The position numbers were made by a program, and so were the translations under genes. From JACDAV01 sp964626755 (GTDB taxonomy: Bacteria; Chloroflexota; Limnocylindria; Limnocylindrales; CSP1-4), in contig CAZVGO010000039.1 in the NCBI GenBank assembly GCA_964626755.1, forward strand, positions 10,610-74,609: DNA of 64,000 nt, in the 5' to 3' direction. The notes under the pieces were generated by a model that was not told where the DNA came from, made no database searches, and saw only the letters and a program-made list of their open reading frames with translations. Of the stretch, positions 50,851 through 58,201 are shown piece by piece; position 1 is the stretch's first letter, and the number at the start of each line of letters is the position of its first letter.

Positions 50851-52704
50851 CTATTCCCACTCAATCGTTGCTGGCGGTTTCGATGAAATGTCGTACACCA
50901 CCCGGTTCACGCCCGGGACCTCGTTCACGATTCGCGACGAGATCTTGCCGAGGACCTCGTACGGCAGCTTTGCCCAGTCGGCCGTCATCCCGTCCTCGGA
51001 CGTCACCGCCCGGATCGCGACGACGTTCGCGTATGTCCGGCCGTCGCCCATCACGCCGACCGACCGGACCGGCGTGAGGATCGCAAACGACTGCCACAGG
51101 CTGCGATAGAGGCCGGCCGCCTTGATCTCGTCGATGACGATCCAGTCGGCCTCCCGGAGCGTGTCGAGCCGCTCGGCGGTGACCTCGCCGATGATCCGGA
51201 TCGCGAGGCCGGGGCCGGGGAACGGCTGGCGGAGAACCATCGCCTCGGGCAGGCCGAGCTCGAGACCGACAGTCCGAACCTCATCCTTGAACAGGTAGCG
51301 GAGCGGCTCGATCAGCTGGAAGCGGAGGTCCGCCGGCAGCCCGCCGACGTTGTGGTGGGTCTTGATCTTCTGGGCCGCCTTCGTCTCCGACGTGGCCGAC
51401 TCGATGACGTCCGGGTAGAGCGTTCCCTGGGTGAGGAAGTCGATCCCCCCGGAACCCTTGATCTTGCCTGACTCCTCCTCGAACACACGGATGAACTCGT
51501 CGCCGATGATCTTCCGCTTGCGCTCTGGATCCTCGACGCCGGCCAGCCGGGCGAGGAATCGCTCCCGCGCGTCGACCATCACGAGCTGCATCCCGAGGCT
51601 TCGCTCGAAGGTCTGGCGGAGCAGCTCCGACTCCTTCTTGCGCATCAGGCCGTGGTCGACGTAGATGCAGGTCAATCGATCGCCGACGGCGCGATGGACG
51701 AGGGTCGCGGCGACGGCCGAGTCGACGCCGCCGGACAGCGCGCAGATGACCCTGCCGTCCGACCCCGTCGCCACGGCGTGTGCGTCGACGCGGGCACGAA
51801 TCTCGGAGACGGTCGTCTCGATGAAGTTCGCGGCCGTCCAGTCCGGCCGGGCTCCGGCCAGCTCGATGACGAAGTTGCGCAGGATGTCGCGCCCCCGGGG
51901 CGTGTGGACGACCTCCGGGTGGAACTGGATGCCGTACAGGTTTCGGGACGGGTCGACGAGGCCGGCGAACGGCGACGAGTCGGTCTGGGCGGTGGACCGG
52001 AACCCTGCGGGCAGGCGGGTGATCGAATCGCCGTGGCTCATCCAGACCGGCTGGTCGCGGTCGAGCCCGCCGAACAGTCCGTCGCTTTCCGTGATCCTGA
52101 CCATCGCCGGACCGTACTCGCGGCGTGAAGCCGGGACAACGTCGCCGCCCAGCTCGCGAGCCATCAGCTGGGCGCCGTAGCAGATACCGAGGACGGGAAA
52201 GCGGCCGCTCCAGACCGCCGGGTCCGGCCGCGGCGCATCCTCGTCGTAGACGGAGCTGGGGCCGCCGGACAGGATGATGGCCTTCGGCCGGCGCCGCTCG
52301 ATCTCCGACCAGGGCGTGTCGTGGGGGAGCAGCTCCGAGTAGACATTCAGCTCGCGCACGCGGCGGGCGATCAACTGGGCGAACTGGCTGCCGAAGTCGA
52401 GGACGATCACGCTGTCGGGCTCCGTCGCGACGACGCCGGGCGCGCCACCGCCGGGCCGGTCGTCCGGAGAGCGGGTGGGGGCCGGCGCCTTGAGCGCGGT
52501 CTCGAGATAGGCCTCGACCTCCGCGTCGTCCGGGGCGAGGACGCGGTGCCCGGCGTTGGCCTCCTCGCCGTGGACCGTCTTGCCGCGACGTTTCGGCGGC
52601 CGTTCGGGCGACTGGTCCGGGTGGGTTTCCTCGGGCGTCTCGCCGGGCTCGGCCGGCGCGGGGCGATGTCCGTCCGCGGTCTCCGGATCCCTCGTCGCCG
52701 CCAC
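50851..52704 (-). CDS. guaA: GMP synthase (glutamine-hydrolysing) with N-terminal extension
   Basis: Converts XMP to GMP. The core has the GATase domain (VLDFGSQFAQLIARRVREL, LGICYGAQLMA with the catalytic Cys, GIQFHPEVVHT), the ATP-pyrophosphatase domain (VICALSGGVDSAVAATLVHR, YVDHGLMRKKESE, GGIDFLTQGTLYPDVIES) and the dimerisation domain ending NRVVYDISSKPPATIEWE. E. coli GuaA starts only a few residues before LDFGSQ. Here in-frame coding sequence continues about 100 residues upstream with high G/C at third positions (about 85-95% by hand count), and GTG 52704 follows GGGAGG. TACACT at 52744-52749 lies just above. A start at GTG 52410 is the alternative, giving a standard-length enzyme. Confidence 0.93.
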   Translation of the reverse strand: MAATRDPETADGHRPAPAEPGETPEETHPDQSPERPPKRRGKTVHGEEANAGHRVLAPDDAEVEAYLETALKAPAPTRSPDDRPGGGAPGVVATEPDSVIVLDFGSQFAQLIARRVRELNVYSELLPHDTPWSEIERRRPKAIILSGGPSSVYDEDAPRPDPAVWSGRFPVLGICYGAQLMARELGGDVVPASRREYGPAMVRITESDGLFGGLDRDQPVWMSHGDSITRLPAGFRSTAQTDSSPFAGLVDPSRNLYGIQFHPEVVHTPRGRDILRNFVIELAGARPDWTAANFIETTVSEIRARVDAHAVATGSDGRVICALSGGVDSAVAATLVHRAVGDRLTCIYVDHGLMRKKESELLRQTFERSLGMQLVMVDARERFLARLAGVEDPERKRKIIGDEFIRVFEEESGKIKGSGGIDFLTQGTLYPDVIESATSETKAAQKIKTHHNVGGLPADLRFQLIEPLRYLFKDEVRTVGLELGLPEAMVLRQPFPGPGLAIRIIGEVTAERLDTLREADWIVIDEIKAAGLYRSLWQSFAILTPVRSVGVMGDGRTYANVVAIRAVTSEDGMTADWAKLPYEVLGKISSRIVNEVPGVNRVVYDISSKPPATIEWE

Positions 52705-52743
52705 GCCCGATGCCGCCTCCCGGTGCGTTCCCGCCGTGACGAC

Positions 52744-52749
52744 AGTGTA
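52744..52749 (-). promoter_or_regulatory. -10-like box of guaA
   Basis: TACACT on the minus strand. The predicted leader of about 33 nt to GTG 52704 contains GGGAGG 11 bp before that GTG. It lies about 330 nt from the alternative start at 52410, which supports the extended form. Confidence 0.4.
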
Positions 52750-52835
52750 CCCGTCGCCCGGCCACCCGAAACGACCGGAGCCCAGGGCGGGGCATCCGGC
52801 CGTCACGCTGTGGTCAGCCGCCCTTGGGGCGACGG

Positions 52836-53288
52836 TCAGCCGGCGACCGACTGGAGCCCGGTCTTCAGCCGCTCGAGGTCGGCGGCCGCGGCCTGTCTGA
52901 CCTGGGGCGCGATCATCGACTCGAAGAACCGGTACTTCAACGGCAAGCCGATCTTGAGCGCCCAGCGCAGGCGACAGGTGGCGTCTTCCGGGGTGAGACG
53001 GGCGTCGATCTCGATCGTGATCCCCTCCGGGTCCTTCGCCCGGAAGGCGAAGTGGGCGCCCGGCTGGAAGGCGGTGACCTTGCCTTCGAGCATCGACGCC
53101 CGACCGGCGATCTGCTGCCCGATGCGCAGCTTCGAGCCGGCGCCCACCGGCTCGGGCCCGACCGGTTCCGCGCTGACGATCCCGGACGCGACGAGCCACT
53201 CCGGATAGCGGCGGACGTCAGCCAGGCGGGCGAAGACGTCGTCACAGTTCCGGGCGATGAGTGTTTCCAGTTCGGCGGTGATCGCCAT
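52836..53288 (-). CDS. SRPBCC (START-like) family protein
   Basis: A 150-residue helix-grip protein. It starts MAITAELETLIARNCDDVFA and has RLADVRRYPEWL, KVTAFQPGAHFAFRAKDPEG and LRWALKIGLPLKYRFFESMI before a long C-terminal helix. This is the usual polyketide-cyclase/CoxG-like layout with a hydrophobic cavity. The ligand is unknown. The start overlaps the upstream oxidoreductase stop by one base (TGATG), so it is translated with it. Confidence 0.75.
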   Translation of the reverse strand: MAITAELETLIARNCDDVFARLADVRRYPEWLVASGIVSAEPVGPEPVGAGSKLRIGQQIAGRASMLEGKVTAFQPGAHFAFRAKDPEGITIEIDARLTPEDATCRLRWALKIGLPLKYRFFESMIAPQVRQAAAADLERLKTGLQSVAG

Positions 53289-53674
53289 CAGACGGCCTCG
53301 GGATCGACGGCCACCGGCACCAGGCGGAACACGGGTCCGTGGCCCAGCCGTTCGGAGGGGGTGCCGTACTTGAGGATCAGCTCGCGGATCGCGCGGGCCC
53401 GATCGGGGCCCACGAGCTCCACTGCCTCCGCTGTCGTGGACCGATCCGCGATCGTCACCCGGCAGCGAGGATCGGCCAGGAGGTTGAGCGCCCATGCGGC
53501 CTCCGGGTCCCCCGCGGCGACGAGGAGCGAGCCATCCGGCTCCTCGAGGAACCCGACGGCGGCCCGAACGATGCTCCCCGACATGCGGCCGCGGGTCTCG
53601 AGCAGCGCCACCTTGCCCCAGCCGGCAAGCTCATCCTCGAGCGCGTCCCTGGGCCGGCCCGGTGCGTTCGTCAG
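53288..53674 (-). CDS. split-barrel oxidoreductase-like protein (deazaflavin/PNPOx type), apparent CTG start
   Basis: The 128-residue product contains LAGWGKVALLETRGRMSG, VGFLEEPDGSLLVAAGDPEA and AWALNLLADPRCRVTI, the pattern of small FMN/F420-binding split-barrel proteins (nitroreductase/PPOX-like), although the exact subfamily is uncertain. The only standard start in frame is GTG 53611, which would cut off LTNAPGRPRDALEDELAGWG, a sequence that looks coding. The codon at 53674 is CTG and overlaps the guaB3 stop as CTGA, exactly like the ATGA and GTGA overlaps elsewhere, so CTG is the likely start. The next standard start upstream would lie beyond a stop. The enzyme's substrate is unknown. 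Confidence 0.65.
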   Translation of the reverse strand: MTNAPGRPRDALEDELAGWGKVALLETRGRMSGSIVRAAVGFLEEPDGSLLVAAGDPEAAWALNLLADPRCRVTIADRSTTAEAVELVGPDRARAIRELILKYGTPSERLGHGPVFRLVPVAVDPEAV

Positions 53675-54912
53675 CGGCCTCGCTGCCAGGACTTGCCCTC
53701 CGTCTGGACGGCGGGCGCGTAGACCATCTCGACCTGCTGCATCTCGGGGATCGTCCGGGCCCCGAGCGCAGCCATCGACTGGCGGAGGGCACCCATGAGG
53801 TTCTCTGAGCCGTCGGTCGCGTGGGCGGGGCCGGACAAGATTCGCTCGAGCGGGCCAATCGTCCCGACCTTGATCCGCGTGCCGCGCGGCAGGACCGGCG
53901 ACGGCGCGGCCATGCCCCAGTTCGTGCCGCCGCCGGGCGCTTCCGCGGCCCTGGCGAGTGGCGAACCGAGCATCACGACGTCCGCGCCGGCGGCAATCGC
54001 CTTGGCGATCTCGCCGCCCCGGCGCATTCCGCCGTCGGCCACGACCGGCACGTACCGGCCCGACTCCGCGAGATACGCGTCGCGCGCTGCGGCCACGTCG
54101 CTCACCGCGGTGACTTGCGGCACGCCGATCCCGAGCACCTCGCGGGTCGTACAGGCCGCGCCGGGCCCAACGCCGACGAACACCGCCGCGGCCCCCTGCT
54201 CCATCAGCGCGAAGGCCGCCTCCGTGTTCGTCGTGTTACCGACCGCGACGGGGATCGGCATGAACCGGGTGAACTCGGCCAGCGACAGCGGGTCATAGCC
54301 GGTGGCGAGGTGGCGCGCGCTGCTGACCTGGGACTGGACAAGGAACAGGTCGGCGCCATGCTCCGCGCAGAACGGACCGAGCCGGCGAGCGGCCGCGGGT
54401 GTCGCGGCGACCGCGGCCTTCGACCCCGCGGCGTGGATCTCCTCGATCCGCCGGGCGACGAGCTCTTCGCGGATCGGGGCAGCGTAGACGTCGGCGAGGA
54501 TGTCGTGGACGTCTTCGTCCTTTGCGCCGGCGATCCGGTCGAGAACGGGTGACGGGTCGTCGTACCGGGTCTGAACGCCCTCGAGATTGAGCACCGCGAG
54601 GCCACCGAGCCGCGCGAGCGCGCCGGCGAACCTGGCGTCGACGACCGCGTCCATGGCGGCGGCGAGGACCGGGATGGCCAGCAGGATGCCGCAGAACGAC
54701 TGGCCGAGATCGACGTCCGCGGGCTCGACCGTGTTCAACCCGGGCGCGAGCGAGACGTCCTCGAAGCCGTACGTCGGGCGGATGCCGTCGACCTTCGAGC
54801 GGAAGACGCGGCGGTCGGCGGCGGACCGGTCGCGGGCGCGGTCTCCGGTGCTGGTCGGGGAGGCCGCGGTCCGGTCGATCAACGTCGCCTCCTGGCTTGC
54901 GTCATCCGGCAC
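53671..54912 (-). CDS. guaB3: GuaB3-type IMP dehydrogenase-family protein
   Basis: A TIM-barrel protein of the IMPDH/GMP-reductase family, GuaB3 branch, 413 residues with no CBS domains. Key segments are YGFEDVSLAPGLNTVEPADV, IPVLAAAMDAVVDARFAGAL, the active-site loop VGPGAACTTREVLGIGVPQV with the Cys before TTRE, VVADGGMRRGGEIAKAIAAG and VVMLGSPLARAAEAPGG. Actinobacteria and chloroflexi often carry this protein in addition to GuaB; its reaction is not settled. The start is GTG 54912 (17 bp after the nudix stop). TAGACT lies 14 bases upstream. The gene is followed by the split-barrel, SRPBCC and guaA genes, so it fits guanine nucleotide metabolism. Confidence 0.88.
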   Translation of the reverse strand: MPDDASQEATLIDRTAASPTSTGDRARDRSAADRRVFRSKVDGIRPTYGFEDVSLAPGLNTVEPADVDLGQSFCGILLAIPVLAAAMDAVVDARFAGALARLGGLAVLNLEGVQTRYDDPSPVLDRIAGAKDEDVHDILADVYAAPIREELVARRIEEIHAAGSKAAVAATPAAARRLGPFCAEHGADLFLVQSQVSSARHLATGYDPLSLAEFTRFMPIPVAVGNTTNTEAAFALMEQGAAAVFVGVGPGAACTTREVLGIGVPQVTAVSDVAAARDAYLAESGRYVPVVADGGMRRGGEIAKAIAAGADVVMLGSPLARAAEAPGGGTNWGMAAPSPVLPRGTRIKVGTIGPLERILSGPAHATDGSENLMGALRQSMAALGARTIPEMQQVEMVYAPAVQTEGKSWQRGR

Positions 54913-54929
54913 GGTCCGGTCGATTCAGT

Positions 54930-55433
54930 CTACCGCGGCGGTCGGGCCGACCGCCGACCACCAGGATCGAGCGCGAACCAGCGGGCGAGGTCCGGGTCGT
55001 CGGCGATTCGCTCGACGAGGTCATACGCGTCGCGGTACGGCGGCCAGACCGACAGGCGCTCCGCCTCCGCCCGGTCGGACCAGCGCAGGTCGACGTGCTC
55101 ACCGGAGACTCTTGGCGTCGCCCCCGGGCGGACGCGGACGGCGAAGATCACGCTGTTGACGATCGCGTCGTTCTCCTCGTCGAAGAACGAGCCGACCTGG
55201 TCGAGGTCGTAGAACGCCTCGACGTCCGACCCGCCGAGGCCGGTCTCTTCCTCGACCTCGCGGAGCGCCGCGAGGGGCACGCGTTCGCTTGGGTCGACAC
55301 CGCCCGTCACCGGCTGCCAGATGCCAGGATAGATCCGGTCGTCCGCCCGCCGGATGAGGAGGTGCTCGACGCGGCCCGCGTCGCCAACCCGGAAGACGAG
55401 GCATTCGATCAGGTCGGGGCGGACGGGACTCAC
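54930..55433 (-). CDS. Nudix hydrolase
   Basis: A 167-residue Nudix protein. The Nudix box is GGVDPSERVPLAALREVEEE followed by TGLGG, fitting Gx5Ex7REUxEExGU. Before it is YPGIWQPVTGG, and after it FYDLDQVGSFFDEENDAIVN. The sequence resembles dihydroneopterin-triphosphatase/MutT-like members, but substrate cannot be read. The GTG at 55433 overlaps the DinB-like stop (GTGA), and readings further upstream are not coding. Confidence 0.85.
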   Translation of the reverse strand: MSPVRPDLIECLVFRVGDAGRVEHLLIRRADDRIYPGIWQPVTGGVDPSERVPLAALREVEEETGLGGSDVEAFYDLDQVGSFFDEENDAIVNSVIFAVRVRPGATPRVSGEHVDLRWSDRAEAERLSVWPPYRDAYDLVERIADDPDLARWFALDPGGRRSARPPR

Positions 55434-56005
55434 CCGGCGCCCGCAAGACGATGGAGCTGCTCGAGGTGCATGACGTCGTGGACGCCCGCGAACAGGATCC
55501 ACTCGCCGCACCGAAGACGCCCGACGAGCGGATGTTCGAGTGGACACGGATCCGTCTCGTGGCCCGCGATGGTCCTGGTCGCGCGGTCGATGAGTCGCTG
55601 CGACTGGGCGATCTTCCGGAGGAGCTCGCCACGGGTCGCGTCGACCGAGCCCGGAACGCCCGGAACGACGGTCGGCGTATCCGCGGGCCAGCGCCCACTC
55701 GCCGCGAGCGATGCGGCGAGGACGAGCCCCGATCGGGCGTGGACGTCGTGACCGATCGCCTCGGCCGCGGTCCAGTCGCCCTCGCCGCCCGGTAGCCCGA
55801 ACGCCGCGGCCGGCAAGGAGGTCACGATCGAGACCAGACCGCCGGCGAGAGTCGCGAGCTGCGCGCCCATCCTCTCCGCCGTCCCCTTACCCGCTCGCCG
55901 GCGAACCTCGCGACGAACGGAGAGGAATCGTCCCTCGTCGATTCCCCGCCACGCCGCGATGACGTCGGGTGCGCCCGGCTCGAGCGCGTCGACCCAGTCG
56001 GTCAT
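55430..56005 (-). CDS. DinB-like four-helix protein
   Basis: A 191-residue protein with the features of the DinB/YfiT superfamily: four predicted helices and His residues in IGHDVHARSG (middle helix) and GVHDVMHLEQLHRL (last helix) that match the metal-binding His pattern. Function is unknown; some members are thiol transferases. It starts at ATG 56005, 10 bp after the darA stop, and its end overlaps the nudix start as GTGA, so the four genes from darA to guaB3 are probably one unit. Confidence 0.7.
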   Translation of the reverse strand: MTDWVDALEPGAPDVIAAWRGIDEGRFLSVRREVRRRAGKGTAERMGAQLATLAGGLVSIVTSLPAAAFGLPGGEGDWTAAEAIGHDVHARSGLVLAASLAASGRWPADTPTVVPGVPGSVDATRGELLRKIAQSQRLIDRATRTIAGHETDPCPLEHPLVGRLRCGEWILFAGVHDVMHLEQLHRLAGAG

Positions 56006-56015
56006 CCGCGTCCGG

Positions 56016-56345
56016 CTAGAGCCGCTCGAATCGTTCGACCGGCAGGACGAACACGGTCGCGCCGCCGACCTCGACCTCGAGCGGGTACGGCATGAAGAAT
56101 TCGCCCGGCTCCATGATCGGCGGCATCGGGTTCACCACCTGGGTCCGCGAGGTGCAGTTCTCGCGGACGATGGCGAGGATCTCGTCGACCTTGGCGTCCT
56201 CGACCCCGACGATGATCGTCGCGTTCGATTGCTTGAGGAACCCGCCAGAGCTGTGCAGCCGCGTGGCGCGGTACTTCCGCTCGAGGAGCGCGTCGACGAG
56301 CGGGCCGGCGTCCTCGTTGTGGACGATCGAGACGACGAGCTTCAC
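56016..56345 (-). CDS. darA: cyclic-di-AMP receptor DarA (PII-like)
   Basis: The 109-residue protein matches DarA/YaaQ along its whole length: KLVVSIVHNEDAGPLVDALL, YRATRLHSSGGFLKQSNATI, IIVGVEDAKVDEILAIVREN and YPLEVEVGGATVFVLPVERF. DarA trimers bind c-di-AMP; downstream partners are unknown. The start is GTG 56345. CATACT (a weak TANNNT-type -10) lies six bases upstream at 56352-56357, so the mRNA may be leaderless. The window shows no c-di-AMP cyclase (DAC domain), which must be elsewhere. A diguanylate cyclase is divergently encoded 112 bp away. Confidence 0.92.
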   Translation of the reverse strand: MKLVVSIVHNEDAGPLVDALLERKYRATRLHSSGGFLKQSNATIIVGVEDAKVDEILAIVRENCTSRTQVVNPMPPIMEPGEFFMPYPLEVEVGGATVFVLPVERFERL

Positions 56346-56351
56346 GGCGCG

Positions 56352-56357
56352 AGTATG
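56352..56357 (-). promoter_or_regulatory. weak -10-like box of darA
   Basis: CATACT, six bases before GTG 56345. It lacks the first T of TANNNT but has the leaderless spacing. Confidence 0.35.
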
Positions 56358-56457
56358 GCATCGGCCTCGCCAGGCCGGGACCGGCTACGCAGCGGGTGTA
56401 CGATGCCCGCTCCATTCGCCTGCCCGACCCGTGTCGTACTCGCGCGAGGAGTGACCC

Positions 56458-57480
56458 GTGCCCGACGCCACCCCGAATTCGTCCGACGCCCACCTCGCCG
56501 CGCTGGGCGCGTCGGCGGATGCCCTGGCCCGCGCGCCGAGTCTCGACAGCGCGTTGACCATGATCCTCGGCTCTGCCGCGACCACCGTGGGTGCCGAGCG
56601 TGGGGCGATCTTCCTCCAGGACCCCGACCGCCCCGCGCCGGATGTCGCCGCGGCGTTCGGGATGGACGCGGGCCAGATCGCCGCCTGGCGAGCTGGGCTG
56701 GGCGACCCGGCGCATCCGGTCGTCGAGGCCGCGCGGACGCGGACCGCGGCTTTCGACCGGCTGGCCGGCGACGGCGCGGCGGGGGTCAATGCGGATCTCC
56801 CGCTCGTCGTATCGCGTGACGGGGTCGAGAGCTCCGTCGGCGGCATGACGCTCGCGTGGCGGTCGACGCGGCCCGTCGACGTGGGCGAGCGGACGTTCCT
56901 CCAGGCCATCGCCGATCTCGCGGCCGTCGCGATCGAGCGGTTTCGGCTCGCTTCGCTCATCACAGAGCGGTCCGAGTGGTTCGAGCGGCTCGCCCACACG
57001 GACCCGCTGACGGGCCTCGCGAACCAGCGGACGCTGGCCCGGGTGCTCGAGCTCGAGCTCGCGCGGGCGGGCCGGCAGGGTGGCGAGGTTTCCGTCGCGC
57101 TATTCGACGTCGACGACTTCGTCGCGACGAACGAGGCGGCGGGCCACGAGGCCGGCGACGACCTCCTTCGCGCAGTCGCGGCGGTCGTGTCCGAGTCGGT
57201 CCGACTGGTCGACACCGTCGCCCGGTTCGGCGGCGACGAGTTCGTCCTCGTGGCGCCTGGACCGGCCGGGATCACGGTCGCCCGGCGGGTCCTGGCCGGA
57301 GTCGCGGCGCTGCCGGACGTCGGAGGGCGCCGACCGTCGGTGTCGGCCGGAGTCGCAAGGTTCCCGGCCGACGGGACGTCCGCGGACGAGCTGATCGGCG
57401 CCGCGCAGCGGGCGCTGGCGTCTGCCCGCGACTCGGGTACCGGAAAGCTCGCCGAGGCGACGGCTCAGCCGACGGGCTAG
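56458..57480 (+). CDS. GAF-GGDEF diguanylate cyclase
   Basis: A 340-residue soluble cyclase. A GAF-like domain (residues about 25-165, with AERGAIFLQDPDRPAPDVAA) is followed by a GGDEF domain: HTDPLTGLANQRTLARVLEL, VALFDVDDFVATNEAAGHEA and the active site RFGGDEFVLV. RLVD five residues before the GGDEF core is a canonical I-site, so product inhibition is likely. No EAL domain is present. The GTG at 56458 has GAGGAG 7 bp upstream; a possible -10 (TACGAT) is at 56399-56404. Its end overlaps the tmk end at CTAG (57477-57480). Confidence 0.93.
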   Translation: MPDATPNSSDAHLAALGASADALARAPSLDSALTMILGSAATTVGAERGAIFLQDPDRPAPDVAAAFGMDAGQIAAWRAGLGDPAHPVVEAARTRTAAFDRLAGDGAAGVNADLPLVVSRDGVESSVGGMTLAWRSTRPVDVGERTFLQAIADLAAVAIERFRLASLITERSEWFERLAHTDPLTGLANQRTLARVLELELARAGRQGGEVSVALFDVDDFVATNEAAGHEAGDDLLRAVAAVVSESVRLVDTVARFGGDEFVLVAPGPAGITVARRVLAGVAALPDVGGRRPSVSAGVARFPADGTSADELIGAAQRALASARDSGTGKLAEATAQPTG

Positions 57481-58163
57481 CGGCTCACAGGCTGGCGCGG
57501 ACCCGCCTCGAGGGGCACGGCCTCGTCGAAGACCGCTCGCAGGACCCGCTCGAAGAGCGCGTCCGCGCCCGCCGTGTCGTCGTCGTCGACGACCCTGATC
57601 CGGTCCGGCTCGAGCCGGGCGAGTGCGAGGAACCCCGTCCGGACGCGCTCGTGGAACGCACGGTCGTAGGCCGATTCGAATCGGGTCCGTTCCCGGATGC
57701 CCTTGCGCGCGAGCCCGACGTCCACTGACACGTCGAGGAGCACTGTTCGCCGCGGCACGAGGCCGCCGGTCGCGAACCTCTCGACGTCGCGCAGCTGGTC
57801 GAGCGGCAGGCCGAGACCGTAGCCCTGGTATGCCAGCGTGGAGTCGGTGTACCGCGTCGCGATGACGATCTCGCCGCGCTCAAGGGCCGGCCGGATCACC
57901 TCGTCGACGAGTTGCGCCCGCGACGCGTTGAACAGCAACGCGTCGGCGCGGGGGAGGATCGCGCCCGCGGACCGGCGCTCGAGCAGGATGGCGCGCAGCC
58001 GCTCGCCGAGCTCGGTTCCGCCCGGCTCGCGGACGAGGGTCACCGTCCGTCCGCGACCCTCGACGAAGCGCGCCAGGCGCGCGGCCTGGGTCGTCTTGCC
58101 GGCTCCCTCCGGCCCCTCGACCGTGACGAACAGGCCCGCGGGGGACGGGTTGGCGGCGTTCAC
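57477..58163 (-). CDS. tmk: thymidylate kinase
   Basis: Phosphorylates dTMP to dTDP. The 228-residue product has the P-loop VEGPEGAGKTTQAARLARFV, VREPGGTELGERLRAILLER, ADALLFNASRAQLVDEVIRP, and the substrate-binding ATRYTDSTLAYQGYG, with a LID region near TRFESAYDRAFHERVR. The GTG at 58163 gives the normal N-terminus and has TACACT six bases upstream (58170-58175), the leaderless pattern. The gene is divergent from the NicO-type transporter with only 38 bp between start codons. Confidence 0.93.
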   Translation of the reverse strand: MNAANPSPAGLFVTVEGPEGAGKTTQAARLARFVEGRGRTVTLVREPGGTELGERLRAILLERRSAGAILPRADALLFNASRAQLVDEVIRPALERGEIVIATRYTDSTLAYQGYGLGLPLDQLRDVERFATGGLVPRRTVLLDVSVDVGLARKGIRERTRFESAYDRAFHERVRTGFLALARLEPDRIRVVDDDDTAGADALFERVLRAVFDEAVPLEAGPRQPVSR

Positions 58164-58169
58164 CCCGCG

Positions 58170-58195
58170 AGTGTAGAACCTCCGCGGGCTACCAT
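58170..58195. promoter_or_regulatory. back-to-back leaderless promoters of tmk and the NicO-type gene
   Basis: TACACT (minus, 58170-58175) lies six bases before GTG 58163, and TACCAT (plus, 58190-58195) six bases before ATG 58202. The whole divergent control region is 38 bp. Confidence 0.6.
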
Positions 58196-58201
58196 CCGCG
58201 G

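Noticed and set aside
57668..57690. tRNA T-arm-like TTCGAATC stretch
   Set aside because: It lies inside tmk, with no acceptor or anticodon arms around it. No tRNA could be folded in the window.
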